Assembly: GCF_051713825.1 (NCBI RefSeq)
Contig: NZ_JBIOQR010000001.1
Coordinates: 3,950,530 to 4,014,529, forward strand
Source: Enterococcus_K sp051713825
GTDB lineage: Bacteria; Bacillota; Bacilli; Lactobacillales; Enterococcaceae
Reading direction: 5' to 3'
Length of the DNA stretch: 64,000 bases
Shown here piece by piece: positions 35,705 to 44,954 of the stretch (within the stretch, counting starts at the first letter, position 1; the number at the start of each line of letters is the position of its first letter). Under the pieces are notes generated by a model. It did not search any database and had not been told where the DNA came from. It saw nothing but the letters and a program-made list of their open reading frames with translations. The translations under genes and the position numbers were made by a program.

Positions 35705-36527
35705 AGAATTATTTAAACAAGCAAGAGAAAATGGTTATGCAATCCCCGCCCCCAATTTTATCGATGTAGAATCAATGAAGGTCTATGTTGAAGTAGCTGA
35801 AGAGCTTGGTTTGCCTGTTCTTATTGCTCTAGCAGAATCTCATTTAAATCTCATTTCATTAGAGGAAGCCGCTCTAAACGGAAAACGATTAGCCGAACAG
35901 GCATCTGTACCTGTAATTTTACATTTAGATCATGGGATGACACCAAGTATAATCAAACGGGCGATTGATCTAGGTTTCTCATCTGTAATGATTGATGCTT
36001 CTCAGGATAGCTTTGAAGTAAATGTTGAAAAAACAAAAGAAATTGTTGCCTATGCCCATCCTAAAGGTGTGGTGGTAGAGGCTGAAATCGGCCATGTTGG
36101 TTCTGGCGTAAATTATGAAAACCATGAACAGACAGATTCAAAATATACAACCGTTGAAGATGCAGTCAATTTTATTAAAGCCACAAATGTTGATTCATTA
36201 GCTATTTCTATAGGAACAGCTCACGGAATGTATAAAGGGACGCCAGAAATAAACTTTGACCGTTTGAAAGAAATCTCGGCTATCGTAAAAACACCTTTAG
36301 TCCTTCATGGTGGCTCTTCTTCTGGTGATGATAACTTAAACCGTTGTGCCTCAGAAGGAATCAGCAAAATAAATATCTTTTCTGACTTAGTCAATGCAGC
36401 TATGGATGAAATCAAACGCACTGAACCAACTAACTATTTAGACGTGAAGCTAGCCGCTAATGAAGGAATGAGAAAATGCTTAACTCATTATTTCAGTGTA
36501 TTTCAAACAGCCAAGTATCTAGATTAA
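35688..36527 (+). CDS. Class II fructose-bisphosphate/tagatose-bisphosphate-type aldolase
   Basis: A 279-residue zinc-dependent aldolase. Metal ligands and active-site stretches are visible: ILHLDHG, EAEIGHVGSG, GTAHGMYKG and LVLHGGSSSG. It cleaves a ketose bisphosphate to dihydroxyacetone phosphate and an aldehyde. Being translationally coupled to a fructose-type PTS suggests a dedicated catabolic enzyme (GatY/KbaY/FbaA subgroup) rather than the glycolytic aldolase. An alcohol/aldehyde reductase gene follows as a pseudogene, which would have handled the aldehyde product (inference). Confidence 0.88.
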   Translation: MLVTSKELFKQARENGYAIPAPNFIDVESMKVYVEVAEELGLPVLIALAESHLNLISLEEAALNGKRLAEQASVPVILHLDHGMTPSIIKRAIDLGFSSVMIDASQDSFEVNVEKTKEIVAYAHPKGVVVEAEIGHVGSGVNYENHEQTDSKYTTVEDAVNFIKATNVDSLAISIGTAHGMYKGTPEINFDRLKEISAIVKTPLVLHGGSSSGDDNLNRCASEGISKINIFSDLVNAAMDEIKRTEPTNYLDVKLAANEGMRKCLTHYFSVFQTAKYLD

Positions 36528-36540
36528 TTTGGGAAATTTT

Positions 36541-36740
36541 ATGTCTACATCAATTACTATTTTTTAAGGCCTCGTTTGAATTCTCTCGAGCAAGGTGCAA
36601 TAAAAGCTATCGATGAGAAAGCAAAACTATTGGGTCTCGAAAAACCGTTACTTGTTACAAATACCCTTTTAAGAAAGCTTGCGAAGTTTATTGAGCCAAT
36701 TTTTATAGAGCAAAACAGGCTGATTCACAAAAATCGTTAA
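36541..36740 (+). pseudogene. Remnant of an iron-containing alcohol dehydrogenase
   Basis: ATG 36541 opens MSTSITIF and stops after eight codons. Adding one T to the six-T run at 36560-36565 restores a frame reading RPRLNSLEQGAIKAIDEKAK and then LLGLEKPLLVTNTLL, which matches the N-terminal GAGAIK...KKALIVTD pattern of group III (iron-type) alcohol dehydrogenases such as lactaldehyde reductase or propanediol dehydrogenase. The frame ends at TAA 36738-36740 inside a palindrome; the other 300 or so residues are gone. Confidence 0.5.
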
Positions 36741-36763
36741 CGATTTTTGTGAATCAGCCTGTT
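36714..36763. repeat. Perfect 50-bp palindrome
   Basis: Two 25-bp arms (each AACAGGCTGATTCACAAA plus ATCGTT-type end) meet with no spacer at GTTAAC, with no mismatch. It lies between the recA stop codon (minus) and the decayed dehydrogenase (plus). It could act as a terminator for both strands, though no separate T-run follows the stem; the TTTTT lies within the arms. Confidence 0.8.
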
Positions 36764-36811
36764 AATATTATCGCTTTAAAAGTTATCTCTGTAGCTTATT
36801 GATCTTACCTT

Positions 36812-37855
36812 CTACTCCTCGTCTAACGGTAGTTCTTCTTGTCCTTCTTCAACAAGTGTTGAACCATCGCCAATGCCATAAGCTTCACGGACACGAGCTG
36901 AAACTTCAGCCATCATCTCTGGATGGGCTGCCATATAGATCTTAACGTTCTCACGCCCTTGGCCAATACGGTCTTCTTTATAAGAGTACCATGCGCCACT
37001 CTTGTCCACGATATCCTTCTCAACGGCCATATCTAACAGCTCGCCTTCTTGAGAAATTCCTAGACCATACATCATATCCACTTCAGCGACTTTGAATGGT
37101 GGCGCAACTTTATTTTTTACGACTTTAATTTTTGTACGGTTTCCGACGATGTCTGTTCCTTGTTTTAATTGTTCTGCACGACGAACTTCTAAACGAATCG
37201 TTGCGTAAAATTTTAACGCACGTCCCCCCGGAGTAATCTCTGGGTTCCCGAACATTACACCAACTTTTTCACGAATTTGGTTGATAAAGATAGCAATTGT
37301 CTTCGTCTTGTTGATTGAACCTGATAGTTTACGTAATGCTTGTGACATCAAACGTGCTTGAAGCCCAACGTGACTGTCACCCATTTCTCCATCAATCTCT
37401 GCACGAGGAACTAGCGCTGCCACCGAGTCAATAACGACAATATCAACGGCCCCACTTGAAACAAGTGCGTCAGCGATTTCTAACCCTTGTTCACCTGTAT
37501 CTGGTTGAGAAAGAAGCAATTCATCAATATTTACGCCCAGTTTTTGAGCATACTGAGGGTCTAGAGCATGTTCCGCATCAATAAAGGCTGCTGTTCCGCC
37601 ATTTTTTTGCACTTCTGCAATCGCATGAAGCGCAACTGTTGTTTTACCAGAACTTTCTGGTCCATAAACTTCAATAATTCTTCCTCGAGGGTAACCACCC
37701 ACACCTAAAGCCACATCAAGTGCTAGTGAGCCACTTGGAATCACTGAAATCTGTTGGTCAATCTTTTCACCCAGCTTCATAATAGAGCCTTTACCATAAT
37801 TCTTTTCTATTCTTTTTAGTGCAGCATCTAAGGCTGCTTTACGATCATCTGCCAA
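36812..37855 (-). CDS. recA: Recombinase A
   Basis: A 347-residue recombinase for homologous repair and SOS induction. It has the Walker A GPESSGKT at 65-72, the Walker B region VDIVVIDSVAALVPRAEIDGEMG, DNA-binding loops (MSQALRKLSGSINKT; MFGNPEITPGGRALKF) and an acidic C-tail (EEGQEELPLDEE). Start TTG 37855 (MADDRKAALD), nine bases after GGAGG, gives the enterococcal N-terminus. A LexA-type box lies about 93 bases upstream. It lies directly downstream of cinA, a standard pairing. Confidence 0.98.
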   Translation of the reverse strand: MADDRKAALDAALKRIEKNYGKGSIMKLGEKIDQQISVIPSGSLALDVALGVGGYPRGRIIEVYGPESSGKTTVALHAIAEVQKNGGTAAFIDAEHALDPQYAQKLGVNIDELLLSQPDTGEQGLEIADALVSSGAVDIVVIDSVAALVPRAEIDGEMGDSHVGLQARLMSQALRKLSGSINKTKTIAIFINQIREKVGVMFGNPEITPGGRALKFYATIRLEVRRAEQLKQGTDIVGNRTKIKVVKNKVAPPFKVAEVDMMYGLGISQEGELLDMAVEKDIVDKSGAWYSYKEDRIGQGRENVKIYMAAHPEMMAEVSARVREAYGIGDGSTLVEEGQEELPLDEE

Positions 37856-37947
37856 TCGGATAATCCTCCTTATAGTTAAACATAACGTTTACGTTTCTTT
37901 TCGATAAAACAATCATAGCTTTTTTTTTTCAAAAAATCAAGAAAAAC

Positions 37948-37961
37948 CGAACAAATATTCG
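37948..37961. promoter_or_regulatory. LexA/SOS box of recA
   Basis: CGAACAAATATTCG: the Gram-positive SOS consensus CGAAC-N4-GTTCG with one changed base. It lies between the cinA stop and the recA start, which suggests recA has its own SOS-controlled promoter in addition to read-through from cinA. Confidence 0.65.
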
Positions 37962-37966
37962 CATTT

Positions 37967-39214
37967 TTATTTTTCAGCTAAAAGTGCTCGCCGGATTGTA
38001 TCTAAACCTCTCATCACTGCGCTTTTTTGAACATATGCGCGGTTTCGATTAAACTGATAACAACGAGCTTCTACTGAACCGTCTTTTTTGGCAAGGCCAA
38101 TCCAGACGGTTCCTGCTGGCTGTCCTTCTAACTCATCCGGACCTGCCACACCAGTGAATGATAGGGCAAAATCCGTCTGTTCAAGTGCCAAAATTCCTTG
38201 AGCCATCTCTTTGGCACAGGCTTCACTGACCATCCCATGTTTTTCAATCGTTTCTTTTTTGACGCCAAGTGTTGTCACCTTTGCTTGAGGTGAGTAGGTC
38301 ACCATACCTCCTGGGAAGACTTCAGAGACACCTGGCACCCCACCTAAAGTTGATTGGAACAAACCTGCCGTCAAACTTTCTGCTGCCGTAACGGTTTTCC
38401 CCGTGCTCCGTAGCAGATCCACTACAACTTCAGCGAGGCTATTCTCATCGCCATATCCGTAGAAAAACTCACCCACTCTAGCGATAATCTTTTCTTCGGT
38501 TTCTTTGAGCAAACGAGCCCCTTTCGACTCATCTGCTGTTTTTACGGTAATTCTTAAAGTGACTTCGTTTTCTTTAGCATACGGTGCAATCGTTGGATTG
38601 GTCTGTTCGTCAATCAAATCCGCTAAGTCGGTCACTAACTGAGATTCCCCAATACCATAGAAACGTAGAACGGTCGAATAAAGCTTCTCTGTTGCTGGAA
38701 AGACCTTTTCTAATTGAGGAACGGCACTTTGACGAAACATTGGTTTTAGTTCACTAGGAGGTCCTGGTAATAATAAATACGTACTATGGTCTCCTTGGTA
38801 TAACGAGCCGACTGCCAAACCATTGGGATTCTGCAAAGTAATGCTGTCTTCTATCGTCAATGCTTGTTGTAAATTATTGTCAGTCATCGGACGATTTACT
38901 TTTTTGAAAAATTCTAGAAGAAGTGCGTACCCTTCTGGATCTTGAACAAGCGATTTGCCCACATGATTGGCGACAACTTCTTTGGTTAGATCATCCTCTG
39001 TTGGCCCTAAACCACCACATAAAACGATTAAATCACTTCTCTGATCTGCTAGAACTAACAGCTCCTCAATACGCCCTCTGTTATCTCCAACCACTGTTTG
39101 ATAGTACACATCTATGCCTAGACCTGCTAGCTGCTCAGATAAAAATGTTGCGTTTGTATTGACCACTTGGCCTAACAATAATTCTGTTCCTACTGCAATA
39201 ATCTCTGCCTTCAT
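37967..39214 (-). CDS. cinA: Competence/damage-inducible protein CinA
   Basis: A 415-residue protein with an N-terminal molybdopterin-binding-like domain (MKAEIIAVGTELLLGQVVNTNATFLS; CGGLGPTEDDLT), associated in the family with ADP-ribose/NMN hydrolysis. It has a C-terminal nicotinamide-mononucleotide deamidase domain (VTAAESLTAGLFQSTL; SFTGVAGPDELEGQPAGTV). Start ATG 39214 behind AAGGAAG. It lies in the conserved order pgsA-cinA-recA, but a dispersed repeat (39285-39447) separates it from pgsA. Confidence 0.95.
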   Translation of the reverse strand: MKAEIIAVGTELLLGQVVNTNATFLSEQLAGLGIDVYYQTVVGDNRGRIEELLVLADQRSDLIVLCGGLGPTEDDLTKEVVANHVGKSLVQDPEGYALLLEFFKKVNRPMTDNNLQQALTIEDSITLQNPNGLAVGSLYQGDHSTYLLLPGPPSELKPMFRQSAVPQLEKVFPATEKLYSTVLRFYGIGESQLVTDLADLIDEQTNPTIAPYAKENEVTLRITVKTADESKGARLLKETEEKIIARVGEFFYGYGDENSLAEVVVDLLRSTGKTVTAAESLTAGLFQSTLGGVPGVSEVFPGGMVTYSPQAKVTTLGVKKETIEKHGMVSEACAKEMAQGILALEQTDFALSFTGVAGPDELEGQPAGTVWIGLAKKDGSVEARCYQFNRNRAYVQKSAVMRGLDTIRRALLAEK

Positions 39215-39284
39215 TTGTCTTCCTTCTTCCACAAAGTAATATACGCCTTTTAAACTTGTTTCTTTTATTTTACCAAAAAAAGAA

Positions 39285-39447
39285 GAGGTTGGGACAGGAG
39301 TGTCTAACTCCGAGAAATAAGAAGGAATTCACGAAAATTGCTCTTCAAATTTTTGTGAATTTCAGCTTATTTCCGAAGGAGTTGCTTCTGTGCCCACCGT
39401 TTGAATAGGAGCATGGGACATAACTTTTTGAGTTATGTCCCATGCTC
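39285..39447 (+). repeat. Dispersed intergenic hairpin repeat, copy 4 (most complete)
   Basis: GAGGTTGGGACAGGAG, then TAACTCCGAGAAATAAG, then an inner inverted repeat (GAATTCACGAAAATT with AATTTTTGTGAATTTC), then CTTATTTCCGAAGGAGTT and GCTTCTGTGCCCACCG. It ends with a second hairpin GAGCATGGGACATAACTT/AGTTATGTCCCATGCTC. Nearly every part pairs, so a transcript would fold into one long and one short stem. Confidence 0.75.
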
Positions 39448-39504
39448 CCCTTTTTCTCTGCTGGTGGTAAGTATATTTTACCGTCTCAAAACCTCATTTG
39501 TCTG

Positions 39505-40083
39505 CTACATGGAGCCTTTAAAGACCTCACTGTTTTTAACAAAGTAGTCTACGCCAGAATAAATGGTAAATAATAGACAGATATATAACATGATATCTGC
39601 AACCGGCACACCAATTAGGTTAAACGGTACATTTTCAATCAACAATAAAATGATGGCTACCATTTGTGTCGCCGTTTTAATTTTCCCTGGTAAGGCAGCC
39701 GCCATCACCTCGCCGCCTTCTACTAATAGTAGACGTAAGCCTGTCACTGCTAATTCTCGACAAACAATAATTGCCACAACCCAACCAGGTGCTTTGCCTT
39801 CTTCAACTAACATAATAAACGCCGTCATAACAAGCATTTTATCAGCTAAAGGATCCGCAAATTTCCCAAAGTTTGTAACTAATCCTTGTGAGCGAGCAAT
39901 CTTCCCATCCAACCAGTCTGTAATGCTGGCAACCGCAAAAATAATGGCGGCGACTAAATGGGTCACAGATAAAGAAACGTCGCCTACTGTTAGACTTCCC
40001 CAATCCAAATTAAGAACTAAAATCAAGATAAACACTGGAATCATAAAAATCCGTAAAACCGTTAATTTATTTGGTAAATTCAC
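39505..40083 (-). CDS. pgsA: CDP-diacylglycerol-glycerol-3-phosphate 3-phosphatidyltransferase
   Basis: A 192-residue membrane enzyme that makes phosphatidylglycerol phosphate, the precursor of phosphatidylglycerol and cardiolipin. The CDP-alcohol phosphatidyltransferase motif is intact (DWLDGKIARSQGLVTNFGKFADPLADK, about 58-84), with four to five helices around it. It follows rodZ in the usual ymfM-pgsA-cinA-recA order. Confidence 0.95.
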   Translation of the reverse strand: MNLPNKLTVLRIFMIPVFILILVLNLDWGSLTVGDVSLSVTHLVAAIIFAVASITDWLDGKIARSQGLVTNFGKFADPLADKMLVMTAFIMLVEEGKAPGWVVAIIVCRELAVTGLRLLLVEGGEVMAAALPGKIKTATQMVAIILLLIENVPFNLIGVPVADIMLYICLLFTIYSGVDYFVKNSEVFKGSM

Positions 40084-40179
40084 AAAAATACTCCTCTCAT
40101 GCTTTCCTATATTTTACGTGAGGAAACAAAAACTTTCCACTAAAGCCGTTTAAACTTTCTTATTTCAATCAAAACGTAA

Positions 40180-40209
40180 GAAAAGTTAGGCAATTTCACC
40201 TAACTTTTC
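40180..40209 (-). terminator. Hairpin after rodZ
   Basis: GAAAAGTTAGG pairs with CCTAACTTTTC around eight bases, just after the rodZ stop. The T-run is weak (TTACGTTTT), so it may only partly stop transcription into pgsA. Confidence 0.6.
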
Positions 40210-40218
40210 CCGATTGTT

Positions 40219-41133
40219 TTACTGCTGATACGTAATCGTTAAGTTAACGTTTTTTCTGACCGCGGCCTTTGTTGGATTAAAGTTTACTTCTTCATTATTT
40301 GCGTTTATTTTTACATTTGCGCCTGCACCAACAATTAACGTAGCATTCGATACATTTTCTGGTAAAGTCGTTGACTGTTTCTCACCAGGCTGTAAAGTAT
40401 ATTGGTACACATAAGCGCCATCAATCATAACCCCAATCCAACAAGCAGCATTTTGCCCTTCAAGATCCAGTTTGATTGGTCCTTTTGCTTCAGTTACACT
40501 CATGTTTACTTCAGTTCCTGCTTCACTATCCAATGAAACCTTCATCTTTGGTTCCTCAGATTCTTTTGTCGAAGACTCTTGCGTGCTACTTTCTGAAGAG
40601 CTAGATGAGCTTTCAGTAGAAGAATTCTCTGGCTGACTTGAGCTCTCTGTTGTCTGACTCACTTCATTATCCACACTCATTGAAGAACTAGGGCTACCAA
40701 TAATCGGCTCTGATTGACGATTTTGCCACGTATAATAAAAGACCACAATCAAAATGGCTAATGCCACTAACCCTAAGGCGATTGCAGGTAAACTTCTGAT
40801 AAAACGACTTGGTGTATGTTCTTCTTCATAGAGGTCTTTCCTGGAACCATTCGCTAGTTCAGGTTCTGGGCGTTTAATTCGTTCTACGGGGTATAAATCC
40901 TCATCACCATTAAATACAGCGACTAAATGTTCGCCATCTTCGCCCACCGCATTCGCATATTGCCGAATAAATGCACGTACGTAAAAAGTACCAGGCAAGG
41001 TATCATAATTATCTGATTCAATCGCTTCTAAATAGCGTTTTTGAATCTTCGTCATTTGTTGAAGCTCATCTAACGAAATATTTTTATCTAAACGGGCTTG
41101 CCGCAATTTATCTCCTATATATCCATTGGCCAC
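40219..41133 (-). CDS. rodZ: RodZ-like cell-shape protein
   Basis: A 304-residue protein with a cytoplasmic helix-turn-helix (GDKLRQARLDKNISLDELQQMTKIQKRYLEAIE, about 6-40) and a juxtamembrane basic region. A single transmembrane helix (about 115-135) is followed by a serine-rich linker (about 150-190) and an extracellular DUF4115-like beta domain. RodZ links the morphogenesis machinery to the membrane. Start ATG 41133 behind GGAGAAG. It is the first gene before pgsA-cinA-recA. Confidence 0.88.
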   Translation of the reverse strand: MANGYIGDKLRQARLDKNISLDELQQMTKIQKRYLEAIESDNYDTLPGTFYVRAFIRQYANAVGEDGEHLVAVFNGDEDLYPVERIKRPEPELANGSRKDLYEEEHTPSRFIRSLPAIALGLVALAILIVVFYYTWQNRQSEPIIGSPSSSMSVDNEVSQTTESSSQPENSSTESSSSSSESSTQESSTKESEEPKMKVSLDSEAGTEVNMSVTEAKGPIKLDLEGQNAACWIGVMIDGAYVYQYTLQPGEKQSTTLPENVSNATLIVGAGANVKINANNEEVNFNPTKAAVRKNVNLTITYQQ

Positions 41134-41693
41134 TCGCTCATCTTCTCCAGTCTGAATTTATTGCATATTTACTTAAGGCAACGTTTGTCATTTACTTTTT
41201 GGCTCATACTTTTACTGATTCATCGCTTTGAATCAGTTATTTATCGAGCTTATTTATAAAAATGCGCATAATAGAATATCTGTCATTCACACATGCTTTC
41301 GGGTTTCTATCCCCATTATACGCGCTGATCTACAAATTTAGCGACACATAGGCACAGGCCTTTTTTATACGTGTCGAAAAGGTCTGAACTAATTTCCGAC
41401 CTCTCTAAGAATACCACAAAATATTCAACCTGAGGATAGGTTTTCTACAAGTCTAAAACGAAACTTAATCATTTTTTTGTTGTTTGTAAGAATCTATAGA
41501 AAAAATGGTCAGGAGCCTACAAATTATTTAAAAATAAAGACACTCTAGCTCGCTACTAAAAAGGATAAAAAAGAGGGCGCTCAGTGATTATCTGATAGAA
41601 CGCCTTCTCTATTTTTCAATCCTTACCTAGCGCGTCTCCTTTTGTTCCAATCTCTTTGTTTACCTACTCATTTTACCTAGGTAAATAACTTTT
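41134..41693. other. Intergenic region with the yfmH terminator
   Basis: About 560 bases upstream of rodZ. An imperfect hairpin at about 41570-41619 (AGAGAAGGCG opposite GCGCCCTCT, T-run on the minus strand) can end the yfmFH transcript. A short inverted repeat GACAC/GTGTC lies near 41343-41380. No gene was recognised. Confidence 0.4.
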
Positions 41694-42986
41694 CTACCCC
41701 TTTGGATACATGTAAAAGCGGCTAAAGTTTTCTGGCTGAATAAACGAGTTAGCGACATTTACAACATCAGAAAGCTCAATGGATTGAATTACTTCTGGCA
41801 TATCAAATAACGTCGTATCCCCAAATAAGCTTTGCGTAAACTGATTGGCAATATACTCCAATGAGTTTAAGGATTGGAAATATTTCCCTAACATTTTTTT
41901 CTTCAAAAGAGTTAAGTTTTCTTGGTTAATCTCAGAATTTTCTTTAAAACCTAACAAAATCTCTTCAACTTTATCGGCTGCTTCTTTTGGCTGTTCCACA
42001 TCTCCGCTAAAATCTGCGAAGTAAAAACTGCGATCTAAATTAAACTCAAACCCAAACGAATCATCAATAATCCCAGAATTATAAAGGTTTAAATAACTTT
42101 GCGAAGTATTGCCCAACACCAATTGCATAAAGAGACTCATTGAAAGCTTCATGCGTAATAGTTCGCGGCCCTCAGTAGGTAGTGGCGCGGTTCCTTTCAC
42201 CCCCAAAATAAATTTAGGACGTGTCACCGCCATAGTTAACTGACTTTCTTTGATTAGATCAGCTGAGCCTTCTTCTGGAAAATGTCGGACAATTTCTTTG
42301 GCTGGCGCAAACTCTTTGGCTGCTTGATTTGAACGAATTGTCGCCATCATTTCCTCAGGGTCCATCTTACCCACCACAAATAAGGTCATATTACTTGGGT
42401 GGTAAAACGTTCTGTAGCAGGTATACAGATCTTCTGCCGTAATTTCAGCAATGCTCTCAATCGTTCCCGCAATATCAATATGCAGAGGATGTTTTGGGTA
42501 AAGATTCCTAAGAATACCGAAAAATAAACGCCAATTCGCATCATCTTCATACATTTGGATTTCTTGACCGATAATCCCTTTTTCCTTCTCAACCGTCTCT
42601 TTCGTAAAATACGGTGCTTGAACGAAATCAATTAAGGTCTCTAAGTTTTGCATCACTTGATCGGTGGTTGAAAATAAATAACTTGTTTTAGTAAAGCTTG
42701 TAAAAGCATTCGCTGAGGCTCCTTGTTGTCCAAATAGCTGAAAAACATCACCGTCTTCTTTTTCGAACATTTTATGCTCAAGAAAATGAGCGATACCATC
42801 AGGAACCTTGGTCAATTCCGTCTCACCCAGTGGGATAAATTCATTGTCGATAGAGCCATAATTTGTACTAAACAGACCGTACGTTTTATGATACTCATTT
42901 TTTGGTAATAAAAAGACCTGCAAGCCATTTGGCAAGGTTTCTTGATATAATACTTCATTTATTTGCTCATAATAGGTTTTATTCAT
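41694..42986 (-). CDS. yfmH: M16-family zinc peptidase
   Basis: A 430-residue protein of the insulinase/pitrilysin family with the inverted zinc motif HxxEH intact (HFLEH, residues 67-71) and a downstream glutamate in the EKEKGIIGQEIQMYEDD stretch. The second half is the inactive M16_C domain. I chose ATG 42986 (MNKTYYEQ) after GGGGAG. It overlaps the start region of yfmF by eight bases. It is the catalytic partner of a non-catalytic YfmF-type subunit. Confidence 0.9.
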   Translation of the reverse strand: MNKTYYEQINEVLYQETLPNGLQVFLLPKNEYHKTYGLFSTNYGSIDNEFIPLGETELTKVPDGIAHFLEHKMFEKEDGDVFQLFGQQGASANAFTSFTKTSYLFSTTDQVMQNLETLIDFVQAPYFTKETVEKEKGIIGQEIQMYEDDANWRLFFGILRNLYPKHPLHIDIAGTIESIAEITAEDLYTCYRTFYHPSNMTLFVVGKMDPEEMMATIRSNQAAKEFAPAKEIVRHFPEEGSADLIKESQLTMAVTRPKFILGVKGTAPLPTEGRELLRMKLSMSLFMQLVLGNTSQSYLNLYNSGIIDDSFGFEFNLDRSFYFADFSGDVEQPKEAADKVEEILLGFKENSEINQENLTLLKKKMLGKYFQSLNSLEYIANQFTQSLFGDTTLFDMPEVIQSIELSDVVNVANSFIQPENFSRFYMYPKG

Positions 42987-44247
42987 GATCTTTCTCCCCA
43001 TCTAAAAAGAATACAGCCTGTAGCTTGATTTGTTTGGCCACAGCTTGGACGTCTTCAATCGTCACACCAGAAAGTAACGCCAACCACTCATCATCCGTCA
43101 ATTCTGTTTTCGGTAACCATTGATTCAGATAACTTGTTTCGATAGCAGATTGTGGACTATCCAAAGAAAGAAGATACTGATTTCTTAGCATCGCCTTCGT
43201 TTGAGCCAATTCCAACGCCGAAACATCTCCTTGACGAAGACTTTCTAACTGTTCAGCAATCAAATGCATGACTTTATTTCTGTTTTCTCCATCAATTCCC
43301 GTCTGAACCGTCATATACCCTCTAAAGGTATCGACACTACTTGACGCATAATAGGCTAAACTTTCCTTTTCACGGACATTCATAAACAACTTAGAATGTG
43401 GGAAGCCACCAAACAAACCATTAAAGACCATCAGACTAAAACGCTGCGTTTGTCCATAATAAATATCAGTTGTGTATGCTAGATTTAGTTTGGCCTGCGT
43501 AATCGGTTCTTTTTCTTGACGCTCAGAAATAATATTTTCAACTGGTTGGTGATAAAAAATCTCTGGCTTGGCTGTTTCTCTGGGTGTGAAAGGTAACTCT
43601 TTCATCAAGTTGATTACAGCCGTCTCTTCAACATCACCTACAACAAAAATATCCACTTGATCCGTTTCAATCATTTTTTGATAATACTCAGCCATCTCTT
43701 CAGCCGTCAGCTTCTCTAAATCAGCGACTGTTCCAAAGCTCGGGATTTTTTGATGGTCATCCTTGCCAAAATATAATTCTTGTAAAGAATACGAAGCATA
43801 CGTTTGTTTATCCTCTTTTAGGCTCTCCAAATACGCACGCAAATTCTCTTTTTCTAACGCAAACGTCTGCGGTTCAAACGCGCCCTCTTGAATATTTGGG
43901 TAAAATAAGACCTCTTTTAAGAAGTCGACAACCTCGGGTAATAGTTGTGTATCAGAAACATATTTACCATTGACGACATTTAAGCCAACATTTAACCAAT
44001 GAAGATTGCCTTTTTTTCCAACATTCATCCCAAAGCTTGCTCCGTAAAGCTCCGCCAAACGGGCACTCAGTTTGGTTTGGTCAGGGAAATTTAAGCTATT
44101 GGTTTCCAACAAGCTACTAAGCAACGTTCGTTTGGTACTAGTCTCCTTGTCTAAACGGGTAGTAAAGCGAATAAATACTCGCAAGGTTTTGTATTTTTCA
44201 GTTGGTAAAATATGAAAATTTACGCCATTTACTAATTGTGTCATCAT
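42979..44247 (-). CDS. yfmF: M16-family peptidase-like protein lacking the zinc motif
   Basis: A 422-residue protein with two M16 domains but no HxxEH: the matching N-terminal stretch reads LLSSLLETNSLNFPDQTKL. Such proteins pair with an active M16 partner, here the adjacent yfmH, to form a heterodimeric peptidase. ATG 44247, AGGAG about eleven bases upstream; the next codon is also ATG. Role in the cell is not settled. Confidence 0.88.
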   Translation of the reverse strand: MMTQLVNGVNFHILPTEKYKTLRVFIRFTTRLDKETSTKRTLLSSLLETNSLNFPDQTKLSARLAELYGASFGMNVGKKGNLHWLNVGLNVVNGKYVSDTQLLPEVVDFLKEVLFYPNIQEGAFEPQTFALEKENLRAYLESLKEDKQTYASYSLQELYFGKDDHQKIPSFGTVADLEKLTAEEMAEYYQKMIETDQVDIFVVGDVEETAVINLMKELPFTPRETAKPEIFYHQPVENIISERQEKEPITQAKLNLAYTTDIYYGQTQRFSLMVFNGLFGGFPHSKLFMNVREKESLAYYASSSVDTFRGYMTVQTGIDGENRNKVMHLIAEQLESLRQGDVSALELAQTKAMLRNQYLLSLDSPQSAIETSYLNQWLPKTELTDDEWLALLSGVTIEDVQAVAKQIKLQAVFFLDGEKDHE

Positions 44248-44406
44248 CTATTTAAAATCTCCTTTACACTTTTCTCAAGTATCATCAATTATAGCATAGC
44301 TCGGTAATCTTTGAGGACTTTAAGCCCACTTTCTAACGTTTATTAGTTCAAATTTTAAAGGTTCTTAGTTATACTGAATGTAGCACTTATTATAGGAGGA
44401 ACAAAC

Positions 44407-44838
44407 ATGATTAAAGAATTTAAAGAGTTTATAACCAAAGGCGACGTCTTAGACTTAGCTGTTGGGGTCGTTATTGGAAGTGCCTTTACCGCAATTATTA
44501 ATCAAGTGGTTGAAGGATTAATTACACCATTAGTTGCCCTCATTATTTCTTTATTTACCAATGGAAAGGATTTGCAAGAAGCAGCATCCATCTTAGACTA
44601 TACCCCAGTAAAAGGCGTAACCTTTGCTTTTGGTAATGTCGTAACCGCAGTGATTACCTTCATCATCACAGGTTTTGTGCTATTTCTCGTAGTCAAAGTG
44701 GCAAATCGCGCTAAAAATCTTCGTAAAACCGAAGAAGAAGAAGTGCTTGAAGAAACACCCGCTGTTGAAATCTATTTAAGTGAAATTCGTGACTTATTAG
44801 AAAAACAAGCAGCCAACCATTCACAATCAAAAGAATAA
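44407..44838 (+). CDS. mscL: Large-conductance mechanosensitive channel
   Basis: A 143-residue homopentameric channel that opens under membrane tension in hypo-osmotic shock. The N-terminal amphipathic helix and first pore helix are typical (IKEFKEFITKGDVLDLAVGVVIGSAFTAI), with a second helix (AVITFIITGFVLFLVVKVANR) and a charged cytoplasmic bundle at the C-terminus. Ribosome site AGGAGG; a strong terminator follows. Confidence 0.96.
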   Translation: MIKEFKEFITKGDVLDLAVGVVIGSAFTAIINQVVEGLITPLVALIISLFTNGKDLQEAASILDYTPVKGVTFAFGNVVTAVITFIITGFVLFLVVKVANRAKNLRKTEEEEVLEETPAVEIYLSEIRDLLEKQAANHSQSKE

Positions 44839-44860
44839 ATCGCTAAAAACAAACTTAAAA

Positions 44861-44913
44861 AACATCGCAGAGACCCCGTCATAACTAGGACGGAATTCCT
44901 GCGATGTTTTTTT
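44861..44913 (+). terminator. Terminator of mscL
   Basis: AACATCGCAG pairs with CTGCGATGTT, followed by a T-run of seven. Confidence 0.9.
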
Positions 44914-44954
44914 GTGTTGCTAATTACTTATTTCTCATCTTTTTCTTCTAACTA

